From positions 1 through 14,577 of the forward strand of contig CAMYMY010000127.1 in the NCBI GenBank assembly GCA_947259625.1: 14,577 nt of DNA, written 5' to 3'. The notes beneath the pieces were generated by a model that was not told the origin of the DNA, did not search any database, and was given only the letters and a program-made list of their open reading frames with translations. Both the position numbers and the translations under genes were made by a program. Positions 6,874 to 14,574 of the stretch are shown here, in pieces (the first letter of the stretch is position 1; each line of letters starts with the position of its first letter). This DNA is from an uncultured Kiloniellales bacterium. Lineage in GTDB: Bacteria > Pseudomonadota > Alphaproteobacteria > Kiloniellales > JAKSDN01.

Positions 6874-8331
6874 CTATTTTCCGAGCTTTTGCCGCAGGAG
6901 CTGGTTGACCAGGCCCGGGTTGGCCTTGCCCTGGGTCGCCTTCATGGCCTGGCCGACGAACCAGCCGAGCACCTTCTCGTTGCCCGACTTGAACTGCGCG
7001 ACCTGGTCCGGGGCCCCGGCGATGATCTCGTCGAGGATGCCCTCGATGGCGCCGGTATCCGTGATCTGCTTGAGGCCCTTCTCCGCGACGATGGCGGCCG
7101 CCCCCTTCCCGGTCTCCCACATGAGATCGAAGACTTCCTTGGCGATGCGGCCCGAGATCGTCTTGTCGGCGATCAGGTCGAGCAGGCCGCCCAGGCCGTC
7201 TGCGTCAACGGGGGCGGACTCCAGGCTTTTGCCCGTCCTGTTGAGCGCGCCGAAGTACTCGCCGGTGACCCAGTTGGCGGCCGCCTTGGAATCGCGCTTG
7301 CCGGCCACGACCGCCTCGTAGAACTCCGCGGTCTCGCGCTCGGCGACCAGCACGCCGGCGTCGTAGGCCGGCAGGCCGAAGTCCGCCATGAAGCGCGCCT
7401 TCTTGGCGTCGGGCAGCTCCGGCAGACTCGCCCTGATCTGCTCGACCCAGGCGGGGTCGAGCTCGAGGGGCAGGAGGTCCGGGTCCGGGAAATAGCGGTA
7501 GTCGTGCGCCTCCTCCTTGGAGCGCATGGCCCGGGTGCGGCCCTTGGCGGCGTCGAACAGGCGGGTCTCCTGGACCACCTGGCTGCCGTCCTCGAGCAGG
7601 GCGACCTGGCGCTTGGCCTCGACCTCTATCGCCTGCATGACGAAACGGATCGAGTTGACGTTCTTGGTCTCGGTCCGGGTGCCGAAGGGCTCGCCCGGAC
7701 GGCACACCGAGACGTTCACGTCGCAGCGCATCGAGCCCTCTTCCATATTGCCGTCGCAGGTGCCCAGATAGCGTAGGATCGAGCGCAGCTTGCGCACGTA
7801 GGCCCCGGCCTCTTCCGGCGAGCGCATGTCGGGGCTGGAGACGATCTCCATCAGCGTGACGCCGGCCCGGTTCAGGTCGATGTAGGTCTGGCTCGGGTGC
7901 TGGTCGTGGAGCGACTTGCCGGCGTCCTGCTCCATGTGCAGGCGCTCGATGCCGACCTCGCGGGTGGCGCCGTCGGGCAGGTCCAGCACGACCCTGCCCT
8001 CGCCGACGATAGGCTCCAGATACTGCGAGATCTGATAGCCGGGCGGCAGGTCGGGGTAGAAGAAGTTCTTGCGCTCGAAGACCGAATGCCGATTGATCCG
8101 GGCGTTCAGGCCTAGGCCGGACTTGACCGCTTGCTCGACCACGAATCGGTTCAGCACCGGCAGCATGCCCGGCATGGCCGCGTCGACCAGCGAGACTTGC
8201 GTGTTCGGCTCGGCGCCGAAGGCGGTGGCCGCCCCGGAGAACAGCTTGGCCTCGGAGATCACCTGGGCATGAACCTCCAGCCCGATCACCACCTCCCACT
8301 CGCCGGTCTTGCCTTGGATCAGGTTCGTCAT
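6874..8331 (-). CDS. gatB: Asp-tRNA(Asn)/Glu-tRNA(Gln) amidotransferase subunit B
   Basis: A 485-residue subunit of the GatCAB complex. GatB binds the misacylated tRNA and activates the Glu or Asp carboxyl before it receives ammonia from GatA. Family landmarks run in order: VIGLEVHAQ, FFYPDLPPGYQISQ, RLHMEQDAGKSLHD, DLNRAGVTLMEIVSSPD, CDGNMEEGSMRCDVN, TKNVNSIRFV, and the helical YqeY-type tail that grips tRNA. Length and motifs are complete. The ATG at 8331 has GGAGGTG seven bases upstream. A GTG at 8340 overlaps the gatA stop (GTGA) but lies almost on top of the same ribosome site. It is the last gene of gatC-gatA-gatB. Because gatA is frameshifted upstream, translational coupling into gatB may be weakened. 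Confidence 0.97.
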   Translation of the reverse strand: MTNLIQGKTGEWEVVIGLEVHAQVISEAKLFSGAATAFGAEPNTQVSLVDAAMPGMLPVLNRFVVEQAVKSGLGLNARINRHSVFERKNFFYPDLPPGYQISQYLEPIVGEGRVVLDLPDGATREVGIERLHMEQDAGKSLHDQHPSQTYIDLNRAGVTLMEIVSSPDMRSPEEAGAYVRKLRSILRYLGTCDGNMEEGSMRCDVNVSVCRPGEPFGTRTETKNVNSIRFVMQAIEVEAKRQVALLEDGSQVVQETRLFDAAKGRTRAMRSKEEAHDYRYFPDPDLLPLELDPAWVEQIRASLPELPDAKKARFMADFGLPAYDAGVLVAERETAEFYEAVVAGKRDSKAAANWVTGEYFGALNRTGKSLESAPVDADGLGGLLDLIADKTISGRIAKEVFDLMWETGKGAAAIVAEKGLKQITDTGAIEGILDEIIAGAPDQVAQFKSGNEKVLGWFVGQAMKATQGKANPGLVNQLLRQKLGK

Positions 8332-8336
8332 GCCCC

Positions 8337-9847
8337 TCACCTCCCCGCAACGAACGGCGGCTCGGAGTCGAAGCCGGCGGCGCTCTCCAGCGCGCCGGCC
8401 ACCCTGAACACCGTCTCCTCGTCGAAGGCGCGGCCGATCAGCTGCAGGCCGAGGGGCAGGCCGTCCTCCGAGAGGCCCGCCGGCACCGAGATGCCCGGCA
8501 GGCCCGCCATGCTGGCCGGCACGGTGAAGACGTCGTTCAGGTACATCGCGATGGGATCGTCCATCTTTTCGCCGACCGCGAAGGCCGCCGAGGGCGCGGT
8601 CGGGGTCAGGACCACGTCGACCGTCTCGAAGGCATCGGTGAAGTCCTTGAGGATCAGCGTGCGCACCCGGCGCGCCTTGTTGTAGTAGGCGTCGTAGTAG
8701 CCGGCCGAGAGCACGTAGGTGCCGATCAGCACGCGGCGCTTGACCTCGAGGTGCCGATCAGCACGCGGCGCTTGACCTCGGCGCCGAAGCCCTCGCCGCG
8801 CGTCGCCTCGTACATTTCGGTCAGGTCCTCGCCCGGCACCCGCAGGCCGTAGCGTACGCCGTCGTAGCGCGCCAGGTTCGACGAGGCCTCGGCCGGCGCG
8901 ACGATGTAGTATGTGGGCAGCGCGTAGCGCGTGTGCGGCAGGGAGATGTCGTGGACCTCGGCGCCGGCCGCCTTCAGCCAGTCGATGCCCTGCTGCCACA
9001 GGGCCTCGATTTCGCCCGGCATGCCGTCGAGGCGGTACTCCTTGGGAATGCCGACCTTGAGGCCGCGGACGTCGCCGGTGAGCGCCGCCTCGTAGTCCGG
9101 CACCGGGCGGTCGACGCTGGTCGAATCCTTGGGGTCGTGGCCGGCCATGGCGCGCAGCATGATGGCCGCGTCCCGCACGCTGCGGGTCATCGGCCCGGCC
9201 TGGTCGAGCGAGGAGGCGAAGGCGACGAGGCCCCAGCGCGAGCAGCGCCCGTAGGTCGGCTTCATGCCGACGATGCCGCAGAACGAGGCCGGCTGGCGGA
9301 TCGAGCCGCCGGTGTCCGTGCCGGTCGCGCCGAGCGCCGCGCGCGCCGCCACCGCCGCGCCCGAGCCGCCCGAGGAGCCGCCCGGCACCAGCGGCCGGTT
9401 GTCGCCCTGGCGCCGCCAGGGGTTCTCGACCGCGCCGTAGTAGCTCGTCATGTTGGACGAGCCCATGGCGAACTCGTCCATGTTGGTCTTGCCCAGCATC
9501 ACCGCGCCGGCCTGCCAAAGCTTGGCCGTGACGGTCGATTCGTAGGGCGGATGGAAGCCGTCAAGGATGTGCGAGCCGGCGGTGGTCAGCACGCCCTCGG
9601 TGCAGTACAGGTCCTTGATCGCGATCGGCAGGCCCTCCATCACGCCCGCCTCGCCCTTGGCGCGGCGGGCATCGGAAGCCTCGGCCATCTCGATCGCCTT
9701 GTCCGGCGTTTCTGTGATGAAGGCGTTCAGCGGGCGTGCGGCCGCCACGGCCGCCACATGCGCCTCGGTCAGCTCCTTGGAGGAGACCTCGCCCTTGGCC
9801 AGTAGGTCGCGGGCCGCGCTCAGGTCGAGGCCGGTCAGCTCGTCCAT
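8337..9847 (-). pseudogene. gatA: Amidotransferase subunit A, frameshifted by a 32-bp tandem duplication
   Basis: GatA is the glutaminase subunit that releases ammonia for transamidation by GatB. The amidase-signature triad is intact: K78 (PIAIKDLY), cis-Ser S158 (VPGGSSGGS) and nucleophile S182 (TDTGGSIRQPAS). The frame is correct to residue 366 (EVKRRVLIGT), then an exact 32-bp repeat shifts it, giving SRSSAAC and a stop at 8726 (373 residues). The rest, from YVLSAGYYDAYYNK to PFVAGR, continues in another frame to the TGA at 8337-8339. Removing one repeat restores a standard 492-residue protein. The missing third is part of the amidase fold, so the short form is unlikely to work. The start overlaps the gatC stop (TGATG). 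No second gatA is visible. Assembly error or recent slippage are both possible. Confidence 0.93.
8717..8780. repeat. Exact 32-bp tandem duplication within gatA
   Basis: Two adjacent identical 32-base copies (8717-8748 and 8749-8780), each starting AGGTGCCGATC and ending TTGACCTCG on the plus strand. The flanking bases differ (T before the first copy, G after the second), so the unit length is exact. Since 32 is not a multiple of three, the extra copy breaks the gatA frame and encodes EVKRRVLIGT in each of two frames. Confidence 0.98.
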
Positions 9848-10134
9848 CACTCGACCACCTTGGGCACGGTGAAGAAGCCGTGCGCCGGCTCGGGCGCATT
9901 GGCCAGGATCTTGTCGGGGCACCGGCCGTCGGTGACCTTGTCTTCGCGCAGCGTCGGCGTCATCGCAACCACCGAAGTCATGGGCGCGACCCCCTCGGTG
10001 TCCAGTTCGTTCAGCTGCTCGACCCAGCCGAGGATGTTGGAGAGCTCGCCGGCCAGGGCCGCCTGTTGCTCCTCGCTCACCCGGATCCGCGCCAGTTTCG
10101 CGATCTTCGCGACGGTATCCTTGTCGACCGCCAT
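9847..10134 (-). CDS. gatC: Asp-tRNA(Asn)/Glu-tRNA(Gln) amidotransferase subunit C
   Basis: A 95-residue complete GatC, the small subunit that wraps around GatA and stabilises its contact with GatB. It shows the family start MAVDKDTVAKIAKLARIRV, the helix LAGELSNILGWVEQLNELDT, the segment GVAPMTSV, and the extended tail ending in HGFFTVPKVVE. The ATG at 10134 gives the usual length; the open frame upstream carries no family sequence. The ribosome site is poor. The stop overlaps the gatA start by one base (TGATG), as expected for coupled translation. It is the first gene of the operon and is divergent from the toxin-antitoxin pair. Confidence 0.95.
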   Translation of the reverse strand: MAVDKDTVAKIAKLARIRVSEEQQAALAGELSNILGWVEQLNELDTEGVAPMTSVVAMTPTLREDKVTDGRCPDKILANAPEPAHGFFTVPKVVE

Positions 10135-10193
10135 GCGCAAACGTCCGCGATCCGGACATTCGGTCGAACGCTCTGCGCGGAAAACACGCGCGG

Positions 10194-10222
10194 AAAGTAA
10201 CATCGGCCCCCGCCACCCGCAA
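10194..10222 (-). promoter_or_regulatory. Candidate gatCAB promoter
   Basis: On the minus strand TTGCGG (10217-10222) and TACTTT (10194-10199) are separated by 17 bases, placing a start of transcription about 50 bases before gatC. The -10 match is only 3 of 6. Just inside the leader is a direct repeat GCGCGGAAA (10175-10183 and 10188-10196, period 13). Weak evidence. Confidence 0.25.
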
Positions 10223-10243
10223 GTTGCTGCGGTGAACGTGGAC

Positions 10244-10300
10244 TTGACATCGAGAATAGAAAGAATCATATATGACCATAATTAATGACCATGGTCATAT
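10244..10300 (+). promoter_or_regulatory. Toxin-antitoxin promoter and autoregulatory operator
   Basis: A perfect -35 box TTGACA (10244-10249) is followed after 17 bases by CATATA (10267-10272), or after 19 by TATATG. Overlapping and following it are three half-sites of one motif: ATATGACCAT (10270-10279), ATGACCAT (10285-10292) and the inverse ATGGTCATAT (10291-10300). The last two form a perfect 14-bp palindrome (10285-10298). Operators of this type at the promoter are typical of Phd/YefM autorepression. Transcription starting near 10279 would lie downstream of the ATG at 10272, which supports the antitoxin start at 10305. Confidence 0.7.
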
Positions 10301-10304
10301 AGCG

Positions 10305-10544
10305 ATGGCGAAGACACGCAAGATACCGGCCGGAGAATTCAAGGCCCGCTGCCTGAAGCTGATGGACGAGGTCGCCGAGACCGGCGAGGAGCTCGTCGTC
10401 ACGAAGCGCGGCAAGCCGGTGGCCAGGCTCGTGCCCATGCAAGCCAAAGGCAAGGTCTTCTTTGGCGCGATGAAGGGCACGGCGACGATCCACGGCGACA
10501 TCATCGGACCGTTCTTCGACGACTGGGCCATGAAGGAGGATTGA
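10305..10544 (+). CDS. Type II antitoxin, Phd/YefM family
   Basis: A 79-residue antitoxin. The N-terminal two-thirds is the Phd/YefM DNA-binding dimer fold (KIPAGEFKARCLKLMDEVAE, then ELVVTKRGKPVARLVP). The C-terminal tail, with GDIIGPFFDDW, is the part that wraps round and blocks the toxin in this family. The first in-frame ATG at 10272 would add 11 residues (MTIINDHGHIA) encoded by the operator itself and probably lies upstream of the transcription start, so ATG 10305 is preferred. No ribosome site precedes it, so initiation may be on a very short leader. The stop TGA overlaps the TTG start of the toxin gene. It likely represses its own operon through the ATGACCAT sites. Confidence 0.88.
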   Translation: MAKTRKIPAGEFKARCLKLMDEVAETGEELVVTKRGKPVARLVPMQAKGKVFFGAMKGTATIHGDIIGPFFDDWAMKED

Positions 10545-10954
10545 CGCTGCTCGTCCTCGATACCCACGTCTGGCTCTGGACGCTTCTGGGCAGCCGGACT
10601 GTTCGAGCCGAAACCCTGGAGGAAATGGCCCGCGCGGCGCGGCAGGACGAGCTGATCATCCCGGTCATCGCCGTCTGGGAGGTCGCATTGCTGGACGCGA
10701 AGGGCCGCATAGACCTGGGCGGCAACGCACGGGATTGGGTCGCCGAGGCGCTGGCCGTCCCGGGCTACCAGTTGGCCCTTTTGACCCCGGAAATCGCGGT
10801 CTTGTGCCACAATCTGCCGGGCGACCTGCACGCCGATCCGGTGGACCGGATGATGGTCGCCACGGCCATGGACCTGGCCGCCACCTTGGTGACCCGCGAC
10901 GAGGCGTTGCTGTCCTACGGCGCGCAAGGTCACGTCAAGGTCTTGGCCGCATGA
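10541..10954 (+). CDS. PIN-domain toxin (VapC-like ribonuclease)
   Basis: A 137-residue PIN-domain protein, the standard size for a VapC-type toxin that cleaves RNA using Mg2+. The acidic residues are in place: D7 (LDTHVWLW), E47 (AVWEVA), D99/D102 (HADPVDRMMVATA) and D120 (VTRDEALLSY). The pair is a hybrid in name only, since Phd-type antitoxins with PIN toxins are a common combination. The AAGGAGG at 10533-10539 is one base from the TTG start at 10541; a CTG at 10547 would be ideally spaced and give MLVLDTH, so the start could be two codons later. The stop TGA (10952-10954) overlaps the ruvX ATG. All catalytic acids are intact, so the toxin is probably active. Confidence 0.88.
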   Translation: MTLLVLDTHVWLWTLLGSRTVRAETLEEMARAARQDELIIPVIAVWEVALLDAKGRIDLGGNARDWVAEALAVPGYQLALLTPEIAVLCHNLPGDLHADPVDRMMVATAMDLAATLVTRDEALLSYGAQGHVKVLAA

Positions 10955-11436
10955 CCGCTGTCTCCTTCGGAGAACTGCTCTCCCACCTAGATCCGGGCAC
11001 CCGCCTGCTCGGCCTCGACCTGGGCGAGAAGACCATCGGGCTGGCGATCTCCGACCGGAGGCTCATGGTGGCCTCACCCGTGGAGACGATCCGGCGCAGC
11101 AAGTTCACGAAAGACGCCGCGGCCCTGGCCGCGCTCTGTGCCGAGCGCGGGGTCGGCGGCCTCGTCCTCGGCCTGCCGGTCAACATGGACGGCAGCGAGG
11201 GGCCGCGCTGCCAGTCGGTGCGCCAGTTCGCCGGCAACCTGGCCGAGCTGGCCGGGTTCACCCTGCCGATCGCCTTCTGGGACGAGCGCCTCTCGACCGC
11301 CGCCGTCGAGCGCCTGCTGGTCGACGAGGCGGACATGAGCCGCAAGCGCCGCGGCCAGGTCGTCGACAAGATGGCCGCCGCCTATATCCTGCAAGGCGCG
11401 CTCGACGCGATTGGCCGCGCGCGGCCGGCAGGCTAG
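10951..11436 (+). CDS. ruvX: RuvX/YqgF, putative Holliday junction resolvase / 16S rRNA processing nuclease
   Basis: A 161-residue RNase H-fold protein of the YqgF family, an essential or near-essential cytoplasmic nuclease linked to 16S rRNA 5'-end maturation and proposed to resolve Holliday junctions. Motifs in order are LLGLDLGEKTIGLAISD (D23), GLVLGLPVNMDGSEG, FWDERLSTAAVE (E112) and GQVVDKMAAAYIL (D139), giving the full acidic active site. ATG 10951 shares ATGA with the toxin stop, and no independent ribosome site is seen, so translation is probably coupled to the toxin. In relatives ruvX commonly neighbours gatCAB (family knowledge), so the toxin-antitoxin pair looks inserted between them. 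Length is normal. Confidence 0.93.
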   Translation: MTAVSFGELLSHLDPGTRLLGLDLGEKTIGLAISDRRLMVASPVETIRRSKFTKDAAALAALCAERGVGGLVLGLPVNMDGSEGPRCQSVRQFAGNLAELAGFTLPIAFWDERLSTAAVERLLVDEADMSRKRRGQVVDKMAAAYILQGALDAIGRARPAG

Positions 11437-11449
11437 CTACCCGCACGAC

Positions 11450-12364
11450 ATGCCCGACGTCGTCCTCGCCATCCTGCCGGTCTTTCTGCTGATCTTCCTG
11501 GGCACCGGCCTCAAGGCCGCCGGGTTCCTGGCGCCGGCCTTCTGGGACGGCGCAGAGCGGCTGACCTATTTCGTGCTGTTCCCGGCGCTGCTGGTCACGA
11601 CCCTGGCCAGGGCCCAGTTCAGCGATCTCGAGGTCCTGCCCATGGCCGGCGCGATCGCCGCCGCCGTGCTGGCCATGGCGGCGGGCCTGCTGGCCGCGCG
11701 GCCGTGGCTCGCACATAGCGGGGCAGCCTTCACCAGCCTGTTCCAGGGCTCGATCCGCTTCAACACCTACATTGGCCTGGCGGCCGCCTCCGGCGTGCTC
11801 GGCGCGGCCGGCCTGGCCGCCGCCGCCGTCGCGGTCGCCCTGCTGGTCCCCTTGGGCAACCTGCTCTCGGTCGCCGCCCTGGCTTGGCTCGGCACGGGCG
11901 ACCGGCCCAAATCGCTTGAGGTCCTGCGCCAACTGGCGCTCAACCCCTTGATCCTGGCCAGTGTCCTCGGCATCGCGATAAATCTCGCCGGCCTCGAGCT
12001 GCCGCCGGTCGTGGACCCGCTGCTGACGGTGCTGGGCCGCGGCGCCCTGCCGCTCGGCCTGCTGGCCGTCGGCGCCGGCCTGGACTTCGCCGCCGCGCGG
12101 CTGGGCGGCCGGACCCTGGCCCTGGCCTGCGTCCTCAAGCTCGCCGTCCTGCCGGCGCTAACCGCGTTGGGCTGCTGGATCTTCGGCGCGACCGGCGCGG
12201 CGGCCGCCGTCGCCGTCCTGTTCAATGGCCTACCGACCGCGCCCAGCGCCTATATCCTGGCCCGCCAAATGGGCGGCGAGGCCAAGCTGATGGCCAGCAT
12301 CATCACCACGCAGGTCGCCCTGTCGGCGCTCACCCTGCCGGTGCTTCTGATCCTCATGGCATGA
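11450..12364 (+). CDS. AEC-family permease (auxin efflux carrier superfamily)
   Basis: A 304-residue inner-membrane protein with about ten hydrophobic helices in two groups of five. The N-terminus (VVLAILPVFLLIFLGTGLKAAGFL) and the helix-breaking stretch SIRFNTYIGLAAASG are characteristic of AEC permeases, as is the late LFNGLPTAPSAYILARQMGG motif with its conserved Pro residues. Family members move organic acids such as malate or malonate, or amino acids; the substrate here is not determinable. ATG 11450 lies 13 bases after the ruvX stop without a clear ribosome site, so it is probably in the same transcript as antitoxin, toxin and ruvX. It converges on the SCO1 gene with only four bases between the stops. 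Confidence 0.88.
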   Translation: MPDVVLAILPVFLLIFLGTGLKAAGFLAPAFWDGAERLTYFVLFPALLVTTLARAQFSDLEVLPMAGAIAAAVLAMAAGLLAARPWLAHSGAAFTSLFQGSIRFNTYIGLAAASGVLGAAGLAAAAVAVALLVPLGNLLSVAALAWLGTGDRPKSLEVLRQLALNPLILASVLGIAINLAGLELPPVVDPLLTVLGRGALPLGLLAVGAGLDFAAARLGGRTLALACVLKLAVLPALTALGCWIFGATGAAAAVAVLFNGLPTAPSAYILARQMGGEAKLMASIITTQVALSALTLPVLLILMA

Positions 12365-12368
12365 GCGC

Positions 12369-13013
12369 TTAGAGGTACTTGCGAATCGTTTCGGCCATGG
12401 CGGCGGCGTCGAGCACCGGCGGCAGCAGCGTGGCGAAACGGCCGTCCGGTCCCATCAAATAGATGTAGGAGCCATGCGCGAGGACCGGCTCGCTCTTCCA
12501 CGACATTCCTACCTCCTCTGACTCGACCCGATAGGCCTTGGCCGCCGCCGCCAGCTGCTCCGACGTACCGGTCAGGCCGATCAGCCGCGGGTGGATCTTC
12601 GGCACGTAGGCGGCCAGGACCTCGGCGGTGTCGCGCGCCGGGTCGACGGTGATCAGCAGCGGCTGCACCTGTGCTCCCGGCCCGCCCAGAAGGTCGAGCG
12701 CATCGACCATGTTCTTCAGGCCGACCGGACAGATCCGCTCGCAGTTCGTATAGCCGAAGAAGACCAGCAGATAAGAGCCGCGGAAATCCTCGTCGCTGAC
12801 CTCTCGGCCACTGTGGTCGGTGAGTTGGAAAGGGCCACCGATCTCGAAGGGAAAGGGCGCATCCGGCCCGCCGGCCACGGAACCGCCCTGGGGCATAGGC
12901 CCCTCATCCGCCTCGTGAGCCACGCTCGGCCCGCCGCCGAGCGGCCAGGCGGCGAGCACGACGGCCATGGCAACCCGCTCGAGGGGCTTCATCAGTCGTT
13001 TTGCCTGCTCCAT
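12369..13013 (-). CDS. SCO1/SenC copper-binding protein
   Basis: A 214-residue thioredoxin-fold protein that delivers copper to the Cu-A site of cytochrome c oxidase or acts as a periplasmic thiol reductase. An N-terminal hydrophobic segment (about 14-26) anchors or exports it, followed by a short linker. The copper ligands are C91 and C95 (NCERICPVG) and H180 (LAHGSYIYLMGPDG), all present. VDPARDT and LIGLTGTSEQ are further family signatures. ATG 13013 was chosen because it puts the hydrophobic segment in place; the ribosome site is weak. A possible -10 box TATATC (13053-13058, minus strand) lies upstream. No cytochrome oxidase gene is adjacent, so its oxidase partner must be elsewhere. It is divergent from the CoA-transferase gene. 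Confidence 0.92.
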   Translation of the reverse strand: MEQAKRLMKPLERVAMAVVLAAWPLGGGPSVAHEADEGPMPQGGSVAGGPDAPFPFEIGGPFQLTDHSGREVSDEDFRGSYLLVFFGYTNCERICPVGLKNMVDALDLLGGPGAQVQPLLITVDPARDTAEVLAAYVPKIHPRLIGLTGTSEQLAAAAKAYRVESEEVGMSWKSEPVLAHGSYIYLMGPDGRFATLLPPVLDAAAMAETIRKYL

Positions 13014-13119
13014 CCTGATCCGTCTCTCCCGCCGGGGTGCTGCAGCACAGAAGATATAGTCGTCCTGGCCGGGCCGTGCGGTCACAGCTTCGCGAGCGGG
13101 GGCGCGGCGGACCGGCCCC

Positions 13120-13148
13120 TTGACGGCGGCCCCGTCCCGGCCCAAAAC
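13120..13148 (+). promoter_or_regulatory. Candidate promoter for the CoA transferase gene
   Basis: TTGACG (13120-13125, 5 of 6 to the -35 consensus) and CAAAAC (13143-13148) are separated by 17 bases, about 37 bases before the ATG. The -10 match is poor. AGGGA at 13170-13174 is a reasonable ribosome site ten bases before the start. Confidence 0.3.
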
Positions 13149-13184
13149 CGCCTGTCCGCAGCACCAACCAGGGACTCTCGTTCA

Positions 13185-14402
13185 ATGACCGGACCGCTTC
13201 ACGGCCTGCGCATCTTCGACCTGACCCGGATCCTCGCCGGGCCGACCTGCACCCAGTTCCTGGGCGACCTGGGCGCCGAGGTGGTCAAGATCGAGCGCCC
13301 GGGACAGGGCGACGACACGCGCAAGTGGGGCCCGCCCTTCGCCAAGGACGCGGACGGCAAGGACACGACCTACAGCGCCTATTACCTGTCGTCCAACCGC
13401 AACAAGCGATCGGTCACGATCGACATCGCGCAGCCCGAGGGCCAGGCGCTCGCGAAGCGGCTGGTTTCCAAATGCGACATCCTGGTCGAGAACTTCAAGG
13501 CCGGCGGGCTCGCCAAGTTCGGACTGGCCTACGACGACCTGAAGGAGGCGGAGCCGGGCCTGATCTACTGCTCGATCACCGGCTTCGGCCAGACCGGCCC
13601 CTATGCGCCGCGCGCCGGCTACGACTTCCTGGCCCAGGGCCTGGGCGGCATGATGAGCATCACCGGCGATCCGGACGGCGAGCCGATGAAGGTCGGCGTC
13701 GGCATCGCCGACGTGATGTGCGGCATGTACGCGGTCGCCGCCATCCTGGCCGCGCTGCACCACCGCGAGAAGACCGGCGAGGGCCAGTACATCGACCTCG
13801 CCCTGCTCGACACCCAGGTCGCCTGGCTGATCAACGAGGGGCTCAACTACCTGACCTCCGGGATCGTGCCCCGGCGCCTGGGCAACGAGCACCCCAATAT
13901 CGTGCCCTACAAGGTGCTGCCGGCCTCGGACGGCTATTTCATCCTGGCCGTCGGCAACGACCGGCAGTACCAGCGCTTCTGCGACTTCGCCGGCGCGCCG
14001 GGGCTGGCCGAGGACCCGCGCTTCAAGGCCAACGCGGACCGGGTCATGAACCGCGAGGCGCTCTACGCCCTCCTGCCCGACCTCACCCGCGGGAAGACCT
14101 GCGCCGAGTGGGCCGAGGGCCTGGACCGCCTGGGCGTGCCCTCCAGCCCGGTCAACGACATCGCCCAGGTCTTCGAGGACCCGCAGGTCCAGGCCCGCGA
14201 CATGAAACTGACGATGCCCTTGGCGGCGGTCGAGGGCGGCCAGGTCGACCTGATCGCCAACCCGATCAAGTACTCGAAGACGCCGGTCACCTACCGCGCG
14301 CCGCCGCCCAGCATGGGCGAGCACACGGACGAGGTGCTCGCGGACCTGCTCGGCCTGGAGTCGCGCGACATCGCCGGCTTGAAGGACCGGGGCGTGGTCT
14401 GA
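13185..14402 (+). CDS. CaiB/BaiF-type (class III) CoA transferase
   Basis: A complete 405-residue enzyme, the usual family length, that moves CoA between acyl or carboxylic acids in the cytoplasm through an aspartyl-CoA intermediate. Landmarks are the N-terminal GLRIFDLTRILAGPTCTQFL, the nucleotide-like LGDLGAEVVKIERPG, NRNKRSVTIDI, DILVENFKAGGLAKFGL, ITGFGQTGPYAPRAGYD, and the catalytic Asp, most likely D209 in IDLALLDTQ by alignment with formyl-CoA transferase. The C-terminal part has GVPSSPVNDIAQVFEDPQVQARDM. These enzymes interlock as dimers. The ATG at 13185 has AGGGA upstream, and longer in-frame readings run antisense through the SCO1 gene. The substrate is not predictable, and no dehydrogenase or hydratase partner is in the window. 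Confidence 0.94.
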   Translation: MTGPLHGLRIFDLTRILAGPTCTQFLGDLGAEVVKIERPGQGDDTRKWGPPFAKDADGKDTTYSAYYLSSNRNKRSVTIDIAQPEGQALAKRLVSKCDILVENFKAGGLAKFGLAYDDLKEAEPGLIYCSITGFGQTGPYAPRAGYDFLAQGLGGMMSITGDPDGEPMKVGVGIADVMCGMYAVAAILAALHHREKTGEGQYIDLALLDTQVAWLINEGLNYLTSGIVPRRLGNEHPNIVPYKVLPASDGYFILAVGNDRQYQRFCDFAGAPGLAEDPRFKANADRVMNREALYALLPDLTRGKTCAEWAEGLDRLGVPSSPVNDIAQVFEDPQVQARDMKLTMPLAAVEGGQVDLIANPIKYSKTPVTYRAPPPSMGEHTDEVLADLLGLESRDIAGLKDRGVV

Positions 14403-14492
14403 CCGCTTCCACTGCCGTCCGATTAGGCCCTGTCCTGTGTCAGCGAAATTGCCCCTCGCCCTCCGGGAGAGGGAGGGGCCCGCGCAGCGGGA

Positions 14493-14574
14493 GGGTGAGG
14501 GCAGGTTGGTTCCGAAACTCTCCCCAGAACGCTGGCGCGTTGCGGGCCACGTCCAAACCAACGCGCCCTCACCC
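14493..14574. repeat. Imperfect inverted repeat at the right edge, dispersed-repeat-like
   Basis: Arms 14493-14510 and 14557-14574 are 18 bases long and pair at 16 positions (GGGTGAGGGC..TTGGT against ACCAA..GCCCTCACCC), with a 46-base interior. Immediately upstream is a second CCCCTC/GAGGGG hairpin (about 14452-14478). CCCTC/GAGGG-rich hairpins of this style occur as scattered intergenic repeats in many proteobacteria. The element may continue beyond the window. No gene is seen from 14403 to the end. Confidence 0.6.

Noticed and set aside
8717..8780. Programmed ribosomal frameshift in gatA
   Set aside because: There is no slippery heptamer or known precedent in gatA, and the exact tandem copy explains the shift completely.
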